From JAEUKA01 sp035328405 (GTDB lineage Bacteria; Myxococcota_A; Polyangia; Palsa-1104; JAEUJZ01), in NCBI GenBank assembly GCA_035328405.1, contig DAOLIT010000004.1:49415-113414 (forward strand): 64,000 nt of DNA. Direction: 5' to 3'. Made by a program: the position numbers and the translations under genes. The notes beneath the pieces were generated by a model. That model made no database searches. It was not told where the DNA came from and worked only from the letters and a program-made list of their open reading frames with translations. Position 1 is the stretch's first letter; each line of letters begins with the position of its first letter. This document shows positions 54,103 through 62,828 of the stretch, one piece after another.

Positions 54103-57051
54103 TTACATAGCGTCCCCGAACAGTTTTCGGAGCTCGATGAAGATGTGTATCCCACCCACGATCGTGAGCACGATGGAAAATGGGATGTGGATGAGTTTCC
54201 ACTCGCGGAACAGAGGCTCGATGCGGGGCAGAAGGACTCGGCGGCATTCGATCTCGGCCATTTCCGTGGCGACCGCAGCGACTTGAGAACGCGCCCGGTG
54301 GTCTTTGATCCCCGAGAGCCGACTCCGCAATACCGACGCCCGAATCGGACGCACGAGCAGGTCGCGCACATACGTCCACAGCGCCAAAATGCCAGCGGAA
54401 AAACCCGACCGTTTTGGATCGGCGACGCTCGCATATCGCTGCCGAAGTCCCTGGTAAAACCGATCGGCAGTCGAAACGCCACCGTGGCGATTGCGAAGCT
54501 CGGCGAGTTTGCGTTCCAGGTCGGCCATGCGCAGTTGGGCACGGGAAATGCGCTCAGGCATGACGTTGCTGATGAAACGACCCACCAAGCCGGACAGAAC
54601 AGCCGCGACCATCGCCCACACGGCAATGGAAACCCAGTTGTCCAGCTTTCCGCCGCTGTGCAAAAGCAAAAGCAGCGGGCCCACAAAACCCGCAAACACG
54701 TGGTAGCTGAACCAACTTTTTTGCGCGCCGAGTTTTTTTACGCCGGGCAGCCATTTTCGCGCCGAGTAAAACATCGACGAAAGCATCAAAGTGCTGCCGA
54801 TGTAGGCCAGCCACAAACCCAACTTGTCCGACGAACGAAACCCAACTTGGCTGAGCGCCATGTCCGCCTCGTCCGGCCCGGAAAACACGACGTGTCGCTG
54901 GTAGTAAAAATCCAGCGAAAACACACGCAGTTCTTCATACCGGCGCAGCACGATTTCCCCCAAACACAGGAAAAAACCAAGCAGGCCGACAATCCACGCC
55001 GTCGTCCAAAAATAGGCGCGCGGCCTTTTTTCATTTGCCCGAGCACTGTCGTCGGTCGCCGAAAGCCCTTGGAAGAACTTTTTGGGATCGAACAGCTCGC
55101 CCGGACGGAAAAACGCGCTGTTTTCGTATCCGCCTTTGGCCGCTTCGCTTTGTTCGAGCGTGCGATCGACGAAAGCGACCTCGGGAGACATTTCAACCAG
55201 CGCCTCCGTCGGACACACCGAAATGCAGGCCTGGTCTTCAAAATGGGAACAGTGGTCGCACTTGCTGGCCATGCGTCTGGGTTTGGCTTTGCGCGGTTTG
55301 TTGTCGCCAAAATCGAGTTTTTTCTCTTTTTGCAACCGCAGCAGCAAAAGAGGCTTTTCTTCGATTTCCTGCATTTCGATGGCGTCGTACGGACACGCGA
55401 GCGCGCACATGCCGCAGCCGGTACACAGGTCTTCGCTGACCAGGACTTCGCCTTTTTCCGCGTCGAAGCGAATCGCGTCGTACCCGCACACATCCACACA
55501 CCTTTGGTCCACACACGTTCGGCAACAGTCCACAAAATCGAGGCCACCCAGAATTTTTCCGCCGAGTGACAGCCGTTTGACGCCGTAACGCTTCTCGCAG
55601 GCTTTTTCGCATTCGTAGCACTCGATGCACTTGCTCAAAATGCGAACACGAAGCGACATCCCGACGGAAAAACCGTGCCGGACAAAGAAATCGGCGATCA
55701 TCCCGCGCGCTCCCGTCGAGGCATCAATGCGACTGCGAGCTGCATCGACCGCTCGACGGATTCGTTCGGCAAAAAAATGGTAAGTGCGACGCCAAATCTC
55801 GATCCGACCCAGCGCAATCGACAAGGCACGCAGAGGCGTCACCGAATACAGCGACAAACCCACTTGATTCGGTCCAGCCAGGTCCAGGCTCAACAGATCG
55901 CCTTCTGTGAAAAGCGCCAGATTCGTTTCAGCCAAACGGATGAGCGGACCGACTTCTTGCCGACGGTTGTATTCGCGTTTTTCGGCGTCGTGGTTGCCTT
56001 TGACATACGCGGTTTGCGCGGCCCGTTCGGAAGCCAAAACTTGCGGGCTAAACCGCGCCATCGCGACCTGTCCATCCAACACGAGCAGCGCGCGACCCGG
56101 AACATCGATCAAATGATCCCGGCCCACATCCACCAATTTCACATCGCCTGACTTGACGGCATCTTGCAAAAATTGAGGGTTTAATCCCGCCAAAAGTGGA
56201 GTTTGCTCGACGGCTGCCTGGGTTTCTGCAAACGGGTCGGTTGCTAGTCCCGCCGCTTCGGCGAGCGCCGCGAAACCCAAAAATTGGCCGACCATCGTGC
56301 CTTCGCTGGGGATGTCCGGCGGAGCGTTGTAGCCAGACAGTTTGAACAGCCCCGAGGCTTCCTTCACTTTGTCTAAAAAACCGCCGTGTTCGTGTGCCCG
56401 TCGGTCAGCAGCTTCCTGTTGGAACATTTGGCGCTGCGGATCGGCGCGCGAAATTTTGACTTGGTGTTTGGCTTTCACCTCTGCAATGGGCTTGGATTTG
56501 CCATGAGCCGGCCCAGGTGCCTCGTTTCGCGGTTTGACCATGCCGGGAAGGCTTGCAGCAGCAGAAGGGCCACCAGGCCGTTTCGCTTCGTTTCGCTCGC
56601 GCTGTGGTCCAGCGCCCACCGACACGCCAGGCAACGACGGAATCACCATCATTTGGGTGGCCTCACCGTCTGCTTGGGCCTGTTGCGGGCCCTCTGACAC
56701 CATCGGGCGCGTCATCATCACCGTCGCTTCGCCCTGTGTTTCGCTTGCCAAACTGCCCGGTGATGGAGGGGTTTGATAGACAGCCGGAACGCTCGGCACC
56801 GTCGGAACACCAGGCGGCACCGACCGTCCCGAAAAAGACGGATGAGGCTGTGTCTCTGGCGCATTCCGCTGCGCGGGCGGCAAAACGGGCGCTCTTCCCT
56901 CGCGAGTCAGACGGATCTTGGCTGGGCTCGGTCGCGCGTCTTCATCCTCGTCTTGCGCCAAGCTTCCAAGTTGTGATTTGTCGCCCGTCTTCGCGGTTTT
57001 GGGGCCCAGCCCACCGCCTGGTTTCGGCGGGTCAGAGCTTCGCAAGGCCAT
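54103..57051 (-). CDS. Fusion of CRP-like domain, four 4Fe-4S motifs and di-heme-type cytochrome b membrane domain
   Basis: 982 residues, ATG 57051 with GGGGG upstream. Residues 1-260 are Pro/Gly-rich and disordered. ~270-440: cyclic-nucleotide-binding-like fold (VLDGQVAMARF, FTEGDLLSLDLAG), but the phosphate cassette is not conserved, so the ligand is uncertain. ~470-620: HybA/DmsB-like ferredoxin region with Cys groups 475/478/481/485, 509/510/513/518/522, 543/546/549/553 and 598/601/609/613. ~680-973: about five TM helices; His784-His798 and His955-His969 are each 14 apart, the spacing of heme b ligands in adjacent helices. It predicts electron transfer from cytosolic Fe-S clusters to membrane hemes, gated by the CRP-like part. 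Donor and acceptor are unknown. Confidence 0.82.
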   Translation of the reverse strand: MALRSSDPPKPGGGLGPKTAKTGDKSQLGSLAQDEDEDARPSPAKIRLTREGRAPVLPPAQRNAPETQPHPSFSGRSVPPGVPTVPSVPAVYQTPPSPGSLASETQGEATVMMTRPMVSEGPQQAQADGEATQMMVIPSLPGVSVGAGPQRERNEAKRPGGPSAAASLPGMVKPRNEAPGPAHGKSKPIAEVKAKHQVKISRADPQRQMFQQEAADRRAHEHGGFLDKVKEASGLFKLSGYNAPPDIPSEGTMVGQFLGFAALAEAAGLATDPFAETQAAVEQTPLLAGLNPQFLQDAVKSGDVKLVDVGRDHLIDVPGRALLVLDGQVAMARFSPQVLASERAAQTAYVKGNHDAEKREYNRRQEVGPLIRLAETNLALFTEGDLLSLDLAGPNQVGLSLYSVTPLRALSIALGRIEIWRRTYHFFAERIRRAVDAARSRIDASTGARGMIADFFVRHGFSVGMSLRVRILSKCIECYECEKACEKRYGVKRLSLGGKILGGLDFVDCCRTCVDQRCVDVCGYDAIRFDAEKGEVLVSEDLCTGCGMCALACPYDAIEMQEIEEKPLLLLRLQKEKKLDFGDNKPRKAKPRRMASKCDHCSHFEDQACISVCPTEALVEMSPEVAFVDRTLEQSEAAKGGYENSAFFRPGELFDPKKFFQGLSATDDSARANEKRPRAYFWTTAWIVGLLGFFLCLGEIVLRRYEELRVFSLDFYYQRHVVFSGPDEADMALSQVGFRSSDKLGLWLAYIGSTLMLSSMFYSARKWLPGVKKLGAQKSWFSYHVFAGFVGPLLLLLHSGGKLDNWVSIAVWAMVAAVLSGLVGRFISNVMPERISRAQLRMADLERKLAELRNRHGGVSTADRFYQGLRQRYASVADPKRSGFSAGILALWTYVRDLLVRPIRASVLRSRLSGIKDHRARSQVAAVATEMAEIECRRVLLPRIEPLFREWKLIHIPFSIVLTIVGGIHIFIELRKLFGDAM

Positions 57052-57097
57052 CTATACCCCCAGAGTCCCTCATGCTGCGGACACGCAGCCGCCCCCC

Positions 57098-57107
57098 ACT
57101 TTATCAC
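57098..57107 (-). promoter_or_regulatory. Extended -10 element of the CRP-like/ferredoxin/cytochrome gene
   Basis: Minus-strand GTGATAAAGT ends at 57098; a start near 57091 gives a ~40-nt leader with GGGGG before ATG 57051. It fits the GTGATAnnnTG pattern. Confidence 0.42.
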
Positions 57108-57270
57108 AGGCTTTGCCAGACCATTTCACGGAGATCCGACGGAAAAAACCGTGCGCGAGCTACCCCAAAAGCCCGGACCTACAAATGCGTACATAACTGC
57201 CAGCACAGACCCACACCGAGCCGCGTTTTTGCAAGCACTGACGTGGGTTGCAGTGTGGCAGGATGCGCTC

Positions 57271-58380
57271 ATGCCTCGAAAACGCCACGTTCAGGCCGCG
57301 CCGCCTGCGGCCATTTCGTCGGAAACCGATCGATTCCAGAGTGGCTCACTCGCTCGTGCAGTGGACCTCGTTCCGCAAAAAGCGGCTCACGAAGATGCTT
57401 TTGACGCGGCGCTGCGACCACGCTCGTTTGATGAATACATCGGCCAGAACCGCGTGGTCGAAAACCTGAAGGTTTTTGTCGAAGCTGCTCGGCGTCGTGG
57501 AGAAGCCCTCGACCATGTGCTGTTTTGCGGACCTCCCGGTTTGGGCAAAACCACGCTCGCACATTTGATTTCGCAGGCCCTCGGTGTGACGCTTAGGCCC
57601 GTCGGTGCGCCCGCGATCGAACACAAGGGCACCCTCGCGAGCTATTTGACGAGTCTTGGCGAACGCGACGTGCTGTTCATCGACGAAATCCACAGGCTCC
57701 AGCCCGTCGTCGAGGAATATCTGTATCCGGCCATGGAGGATTACCGCATCGAAATCCCCATCGGAGAAGGTCCCGCCGCACAGATCATCCACATGTCGCT
57801 GCCTCGGTTCACGCTCGTTGGTGCGACCACACGAACGGGGCTCCTCACATCGCCGTTGCGCGATCGGTTTGGCATCGTGATGCGGCTCGACTACTACACG
57901 CCGCAAGATTTGGCCGAAATCGTCCGGCGTTCGGCCCTGCGCCTCTCTGTCCACATCACCCCACACGCCTGCCAAACCATCGGTCAGCGCGCCCGAGGCA
58001 CGCCGCGCATCGCAAACCGCTTGCTGCGTCGCGTTCGCGATTTTGCCGAGGTTGAAAGCCACGGAAAAATCGACGATCCACACTGCGGGCTTTGGTTGGA
58101 TCGGCTGGGCGTCGATGCGCTCGGTTTGGATGACATGGACCGCGCCCTTTTGCGCGCCGTCATCGAGCGTTTCGACGGAGGCCCGGTCGGCATTGAATCG
58201 CTTGCCGCCGCCGTTTCCGAAGAATCCGACACCCTCGAAGATGTCTATGAACCCTATTTGATCCAAGAGGGTTTTTTGCTGCGAACGCCGCGTGGTCGGG
58301 TTGCGTCCAGACGAGCTTACGAACACATGGGCATCTTGGCACCCAATGCGCCGTCGCAAACCCAGCCTCGCTTGTTTTGA
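57271..58380 (+). CDS. ruvB: Holliday junction branch-migration ATPase RuvB
   Basis: 369 residues from ATG 57271 (AGGA-like site upstream); a longer version from GTG 57151 would carry a non-conserved extension. Motifs: LRPRSFDEYIGQ start, Walker A GPPGLGKTTLAH, Walker B LFIDEIHRL, sensor 1 VGATTRTGLL, arginine finger SPLRDRFGI, and the winged-helix end (VYEPYLIQEGFLLRTPRGR). With RuvA and RuvC it moves and resolves Holliday junctions. RuvA/RuvC genes are not next to it. The ~50-residue N-terminal part before the core is longer than usual (Arg/Ala-rich). Divergent from the cytochrome fusion gene. Confidence 0.97.
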   Translation: MPRKRHVQAAPPAAISSETDRFQSGSLARAVDLVPQKAAHEDAFDAALRPRSFDEYIGQNRVVENLKVFVEAARRRGEALDHVLFCGPPGLGKTTLAHLISQALGVTLRPVGAPAIEHKGTLASYLTSLGERDVLFIDEIHRLQPVVEEYLYPAMEDYRIEIPIGEGPAAQIIHMSLPRFTLVGATTRTGLLTSPLRDRFGIVMRLDYYTPQDLAEIVRRSALRLSVHITPHACQTIGQRARGTPRIANRLLRRVRDFAEVESHGKIDDPHCGLWLDRLGVDALGLDDMDRALLRAVIERFDGGPVGIESLAAAVSEESDTLEDVYEPYLIQEGFLLRTPRGRVASRRAYEHMGILAPNAPSQTQPRLF

Positions 58381-58410
58381 TGTTTCCGTAGTCCAAGACC
58401 GAAAACGCTC

Positions 58411-58420
58411 GTGATAGAGT
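58411..58420 (+). promoter_or_regulatory. Extended -10 element upstream of the 58430 gene
   Basis: GTGATAGAGT fits the same pattern as at 14661 and 25038. The ATG lies 10 nt after the box, near-leaderless if transcription begins at 58427-58430. The GTG at 58421 would then be inside the promoter spacing and is unlikely to be the start. Confidence 0.38.
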
Positions 58421-58429
58421 GTGGCCCTC

Positions 58430-59701
58430 ATGGGCTTCCTAGATGATTTGAAACAGGGTCTTCCCGGTGTTCGGTTCGCAGTTCCCTCCTCATGGAAAGT
58501 GCAAGACGAACAGGATCGTCGCGTTGTGCTCCTCGACGAGGAACACAAAGTCGGCTGGCACATCTTGCATGCACCGTGGCGCGCCGATTTGCGCAAGGAA
58601 TTTTTCGATGACCAGCGACGGGATATCGAACGGCACGCTCGGTATGGTTTCGAGCAGCACTACCACCAAATCCAGGTCCCGCAAGGTACGCAGCGACCTC
58701 CGGTTCGCACGGCTGACCCGGAGTTCTCTCCGCTGATATCCATCGAGCGAGTCAACATCGACGGCGTTGACTGCCTTTTTACGCTGCGCCGCGTTGCCTA
58801 TGAACCGGTCCTCGAGGCCGTCGTCGGCAGTTTCTTGATTCCGCTCCACAACGGTGTGCTCGACATCACGCTGTTTCAACACAGCCCGCAAACTGGCTAT
58901 CGCGAAAACCAACTTCTCACGTTGGCGCTTCAGCAAAATCCCGGCGAGGGCATGCTGAAAGTGCGTCGAAAACTTGGGCAAACGCATTTTGACGACCCAG
59001 CCAACGACGACAAATTCCCGACGCATCCTTTGACCTGTGTGCGACGTGCGGCCAAGTGGCTTTTGTCCCTACAAAAGGACGCTTTGTCGGTCACGGGCCC
59101 ACAGACAGAACTGCCGACGATTGGCGCAGAAATCGAACTGGCCCAGGCGGGTTGTGCGGTGAAAATTCCCCCGCGCTACGTGCCGATTCCCAACGGCGTG
59201 CTGCCCGTGCCAGCGGGAGTCGTCCTGCTGTCTCGAGTGATTTTGGAAGGTGCTGACGATCCGCAAATGCTCGACGTGCGACAAGTCGCGGGCGTCACGC
59301 TGTCCAAGGAAACGCGGCAAGCGAAACTCGACGAGATGGTGCAACAACAAATCGCTGAGTGGCAGCAAAGCGGCGCGACCAACCTCGAAATCAATACCGA
59401 GCCGGTCGAGCCTCCAGCGGGCTCCGGAAATGGGCGGCTTGCCGTCGCTGTCCAAGTCCGTATGTTGCTGGGAGGCGTTCCGACCCACGCGGTGGCGCGC
59501 TGGCTGTGCGACGAGGATGGCCGCGTCTTCCGTTTCGGAATTGCGACCCCGCCCTATGTCCCCACTTCCGAGGCTGCTGCCGATGTAGAACTTGTGTTCC
59601 GATCGTTCCGGCGTTTGCCGCAGAAAAGCGGCGGAGCGTGGCTCACCTCTGATTTGCAACTGGCCCCCGCCAAACGCGCCCAGTTGGCCGCCCAGCAGTA
59701 G
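58430..59701 (+). CDS. Hypothetical protein, probably cytoplasmic
   Basis: 423 residues from ATG 58430 (GTG 58421 adds three residues). No family recognised. No signal peptide, TM helix or obvious catalytic motif. The N-terminal ~200 residues are alpha/beta with a strand FAVPSSWKVQDEQDRRVVLL, then Arg-rich helix DQRRDIERHARYGFEQHY. A second ~200-residue half starts with SVTGPQTELPTIGAEIELAQ, contains ILEGADDPQMLDVRQVAGVTL, and ends in a helix DVELVFRSFRRLP. The two halves share a similar beta pattern (V-P-S-W-K and I-P-P-R-Y), so an internal duplication is possible. Follows ruvB in the same direction by ~50 nt but has its own -10 element. Convergent with korB. Confidence 0.6.
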   Translation: MGFLDDLKQGLPGVRFAVPSSWKVQDEQDRRVVLLDEEHKVGWHILHAPWRADLRKEFFDDQRRDIERHARYGFEQHYHQIQVPQGTQRPPVRTADPEFSPLISIERVNIDGVDCLFTLRRVAYEPVLEAVVGSFLIPLHNGVLDITLFQHSPQTGYRENQLLTLALQQNPGEGMLKVRRKLGQTHFDDPANDDKFPTHPLTCVRRAAKWLLSLQKDALSVTGPQTELPTIGAEIELAQAGCAVKIPPRYVPIPNGVLPVPAGVVLLSRVILEGADDPQMLDVRQVAGVTLSKETRQAKLDEMVQQQIAEWQQSGATNLEINTEPVEPPAGSGNGRLAVAVQVRMLLGGVPTHAVARWLCDEDGRVFRFGIATPPYVPTSEAAADVELVFRSFRRLPQKSGGAWLTSDLQLAPAKRAQLAAQQ

Positions 59702-59761
59702 CGGCCTACCCCCCCCGACACGCCCCTACGTCGGCTGCCCTCCCCTCACACCCAACCCGAC

Positions 59762-60805
59762 TCAGACCGTCCAGGTTTCCCCGGACGCGAGCAACTTGGC
59801 CACATCGCCTTTGCCGCGCGCCTTTTCGACTTGCGCCTTTTGGCTCGCCACCAAGTCTTCGTAGGCCGGGCGACTCACCGCGCGCAACACGCCAATCGGC
59901 ACCGGAAAATCGGGATATTCCATCCGAGACAGCATGAACGCATACGCCGGATTCGCACACGTCTCGTCGTGAACCGCGATTTGCGACAGCGGAACCTGCG
60001 ACGGACCGTCCCCAACTTGGACCACTTCCGGCGTGAAATTTGCGGCCATGCGGATGCCCTTGTCTTTGTTTTTGCCAAACAAGAGCGGCTTGCCGTGTTC
60101 GAGCACAATCACACGCTCGGCTTTCTGCGTTTTGTCGGTCAGGTGCAAAAACGCCTCGTCGTTGAACACAACGCAGTTTTGGTACACCTCGAGCAGAGCC
60201 GCACCTTTGTGTTCGGCGACTCGACGAAGCATCGCCTGCATGTGCTGCACTTCGGTATCCAAGGTGCGCGCGACAAACGACCCTTCCGCGCCGATCGCGA
60301 GCGATAGTGTGCTGAACGGATGATCCACCGAACCGCCCGGCGTGGATTTGGTCTTTTTGCCCATCTCCGAGGTGGGCGAGTACTGCCCTTTGGTCAACCC
60401 GTAAATTCGGTTGTTGAACAGCACGATCTTGAGCCCGATGTTGCGGCGCAGCGCGTGAATCAAGTGATTTCCGCCAATCGCCAGCGCATCGCCGTCTCCA
60501 GTCGCGACCCAAACCGACAATTCGGGGCGAGCGAGCCGGATGCCCGTCGCAATCGTCGGCGCGCGCCCGTGGATCGTGTGAAAACCAAACGTGTTCATGT
60601 AGTACGGAAAACGGCTCGAACAGCCGATTCCCGAGACGAACACGATGTTTTCGCGCGGGAGGCCAAGCTCGGGCATGACCTTTTGCACTTGCGCCAAAAT
60701 CGAATAATCGCCACAGCCAGGACACCAACGAGGTTCTTGGCTGGAAACAAAGTCTTTCCGGCTGAGTGCCGGTTTGGCTTTTTGCGTATCTTCCGTGGTG
60801 GACAT
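59762..60805 (-). CDS. korB: 2-oxoacid:ferredoxin oxidoreductase, beta subunit
   Basis: 347 residues from ATG 60805, with AGAGGG at good spacing (GTG 60823 is an alternative). Two-subunit KorB type: WCPGCGDYSI at the start, TPP-binding signature GDGDALAIGGNHLIHALRRN followed by NNRIYGLTKGQYSPTS, which is highly conserved. With KorA it converts 2-oxoglutarate (or a related 2-oxoacid) plus CoA to succinyl-CoA and CO2 while reducing ferredoxin. korA ends 17 nt upstream, so the two form one operon. No ferredoxin gene is adjacent; 54103-57051 has 4Fe-4S domains but on a separate transcript. Confidence 0.95.
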   Translation of the reverse strand: MSTTEDTQKAKPALSRKDFVSSQEPRWCPGCGDYSILAQVQKVMPELGLPRENIVFVSGIGCSSRFPYYMNTFGFHTIHGRAPTIATGIRLARPELSVWVATGDGDALAIGGNHLIHALRRNIGLKIVLFNNRIYGLTKGQYSPTSEMGKKTKSTPGGSVDHPFSTLSLAIGAEGSFVARTLDTEVQHMQAMLRRVAEHKGAALLEVYQNCVVFNDEAFLHLTDKTQKAERVIVLEHGKPLLFGKNKDKGIRMAANFTPEVVQVGDGPSQVPLSQIAVHDETCANPAYAFMLSRMEYPDFPVPIGVLRAVSRPAYEDLVASQKAQVEKARGKGDVAKLLASGETWTV

Positions 60806-60822
60806 CGACTTTCCCTCTTGCA

Positions 60823-62712
60823 CTACTTTTGTTTACCGGGACAACGCTCGGCGATGGCTTGGGTCAGCTCTGCGACTTTGAACGGTTTGCCTTGGATTTT
60901 GTTAAAGCCCTCGGCATCGACCAGATATTCAGCGCGCAAAATGCGCACAAGTTGGCCGTTGTTCATCTCGGGGACGAGCACGCGCTTAAACCCTTTCAAA
61001 TACGAGCCAAGCTGCGGATTGAGCGGATTCAACCAGCGCAGGTGAACGCTCGAAACGCGGTGGCCTTGTTTCTGCATCGTCTGCACCGCTTGTGTGATTG
61101 CGCCATACGTGGAACCCCAACCGACGACGAGCAAATCACCCTCGGGAGGACCGCAGGTAATCAGCTCGCCCGTCTCGCGAGCCACGCCCGCAACTTTGGC
61201 CGCGCGTGTTTTCACCATCTGATGGTGATTCTCCGAGTCATACGAAATGTTGCCGGTGAGCGCGTGTTTTTCGATACCGCCCAGACGGTGTTCAAGACCC
61301 GCCGTGCCCGGTCGCACCCACTCGCGCGCCAGCGTCTCGGGGTCGCGCCCATACGGCTGGAATCCATTCGGATCGGTGCGGAATTTGACGGGAAACTTCG
61401 GCAGCGACGACAAATCTGGCACTTTCCACGGCTCCGAACCGTTCGCGAGATAGCCGTCGGTCAGCACAAACACAGGCGTCATGTACTTGATCGCCACGCG
61501 AACCGCCTCGATGACTGCAAAGAAGCAATCACTCGGCGTCATCGCTGCAATCACCGGCACCGGACACTCTCCGTGTCGGCCATACAACGCCTGGAGCAAA
61601 TCCGCCTGCTCGGTTTTCGTCGGCAAGCCCGTTGAGGGTCCGCCTCGCTGCACGTTGATGATGAGCAGCGGCAACTCGAGCATCACCGCCAAGCCGAGCG
61701 CCTCTTGCTTGAGCGAAACGCCTGGCCCACTCGTCGCAGTCACGCCCAAAACGCCCGAGTAAGACGCCCCGATCGCCGAACCGACTCCCGCGATTTCGTC
61801 CTCCGCTTGAAATGTGGTCACGCCGTAGTGCGAATATCCCGACAGATCGTGCAGGATGTCCGACGCTGGCGTAATGGGATAGCCACCGAAAAACACCGGC
61901 AATTCCGCAAGCTGACCCGCGCACACCACACCCAGCGCAGCCGCCGAATTGCCCGTCACATTCCGATACAAACCCGGTTCGATTTTTGCCGGGCGTACTT
62001 GGTAGGTGTGACCAAACAATTCTGCGTTTTCGCCATACGTGTACCCAGCCTTGAATACACGGATGTTTGCGTCGGCCAGCTCGGGCTTTTTCGCAAACTT
62101 TTCTTGGATGGATTTGATCTCGCGATCCGTGTCGCGCTGATACATCCAGAACATCAAGCCGAGCGCCCAAAAATTCTTGCAGCGGCCCGCGTCCTTGGAC
62201 CCAAGGCCCGTCCCCTCCAGCGCGAGCGCGGTCAGTTTGCTGATGTCGATCGGAACGACACGATATCTTTCCTCGAGCGTGTCGTCGTCGAGCGGATTGC
62301 TCTTGTAGCCCGCAAGTTCCAAGTTTTTCGGCGTAAACGCGCCCGTGTTCACGATCAGAATCCCGCCGGGAACCAAATCAACCAGGTTCACTTTGAGCGC
62401 CGCCGGATTCATCGCGACGAGCACATCGGGCTGGTCACCTGGCGTGTAGACCTCTCGCGAGCCGAAGTGGATTTGATAACCGGACACGCCCGCCGTGGTT
62501 CCGGCAGGTGCCCGAATCTCAGCCGGATAGTCTGGCAGCGTCGCGAGATCATTGAGTGCGAGCGCGCTGGCTCGCGTGAATTCAGTGCCGGTGAGCTGCA
62601 TGCCGTCGCCTGAGTCTCCGCAAAAACGGATGACCACGGAGTCGATGACCTGCATCGCCGGCGGTGTGGGTGGTGTGGGAGCGTCTGAGCCGCTCTGGGG
62701 ATGATTTTCCAT
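60823..62712 (-). CDS. korA: 2-oxoacid:ferredoxin oxidoreductase, fused gamma-alpha subunit
   Basis: 629 residues from ATG 62712, with GGAG nine nt upstream; a TTG at 62727 is less likely. The N-terminal gamma domain is at ~20-200 (IRFCGDSGDGMQLTG, YPAEIRAPAGTTAGVSGYQIHFG). The alpha pyrimidine domain is at ~250-450 (GGYPITPASDILHDL, FQAEDEIAGVGSAIGASYSG, TSGPGVSLKQEALGLAV, NVQRGGPSTGLPTKTEQADL). C-terminal transketolase-C-like part ends VLVPEMNNGQLVRILRAEYLVD. The fused gamma-alpha layout is that of KorA-type enzymes. First gene of the korA-korB operon. A further Ser/Thr kinase gene lies upstream. Confidence 0.96.
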   Translation of the reverse strand: MENHPQSGSDAPTPPTPPAMQVIDSVVIRFCGDSGDGMQLTGTEFTRASALALNDLATLPDYPAEIRAPAGTTAGVSGYQIHFGSREVYTPGDQPDVLVAMNPAALKVNLVDLVPGGILIVNTGAFTPKNLELAGYKSNPLDDDTLEERYRVVPIDISKLTALALEGTGLGSKDAGRCKNFWALGLMFWMYQRDTDREIKSIQEKFAKKPELADANIRVFKAGYTYGENAELFGHTYQVRPAKIEPGLYRNVTGNSAAALGVVCAGQLAELPVFFGGYPITPASDILHDLSGYSHYGVTTFQAEDEIAGVGSAIGASYSGVLGVTATSGPGVSLKQEALGLAVMLELPLLIINVQRGGPSTGLPTKTEQADLLQALYGRHGECPVPVIAAMTPSDCFFAVIEAVRVAIKYMTPVFVLTDGYLANGSEPWKVPDLSSLPKFPVKFRTDPNGFQPYGRDPETLAREWVRPGTAGLEHRLGGIEKHALTGNISYDSENHHQMVKTRAAKVAGVARETGELITCGPPEGDLLVVGWGSTYGAITQAVQTMQKQGHRVSSVHLRWLNPLNPQLGSYLKGFKRVLVPEMNNGQLVRILRAEYLVDAEGFNKIQGKPFKVAELTQAIAERCPGKQK

Positions 62713-62828
62713 GTTTAACAACTCCAATAAAGAACCGTTCTCGCGGCCTCAATACCGCAGGCAACCGGGATGAACAGGTACGACGTGCGCGAGGTTTTCA
62801 CAAGAGACATGTCGTCTCACGTTGGAGG

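Noticed and set aside
59715..59734. Terminator between the 58430 gene and korB
   Set aside because: CCGAC/GTCGG gives only five base pairs with a 10-nt loop and no U-run.
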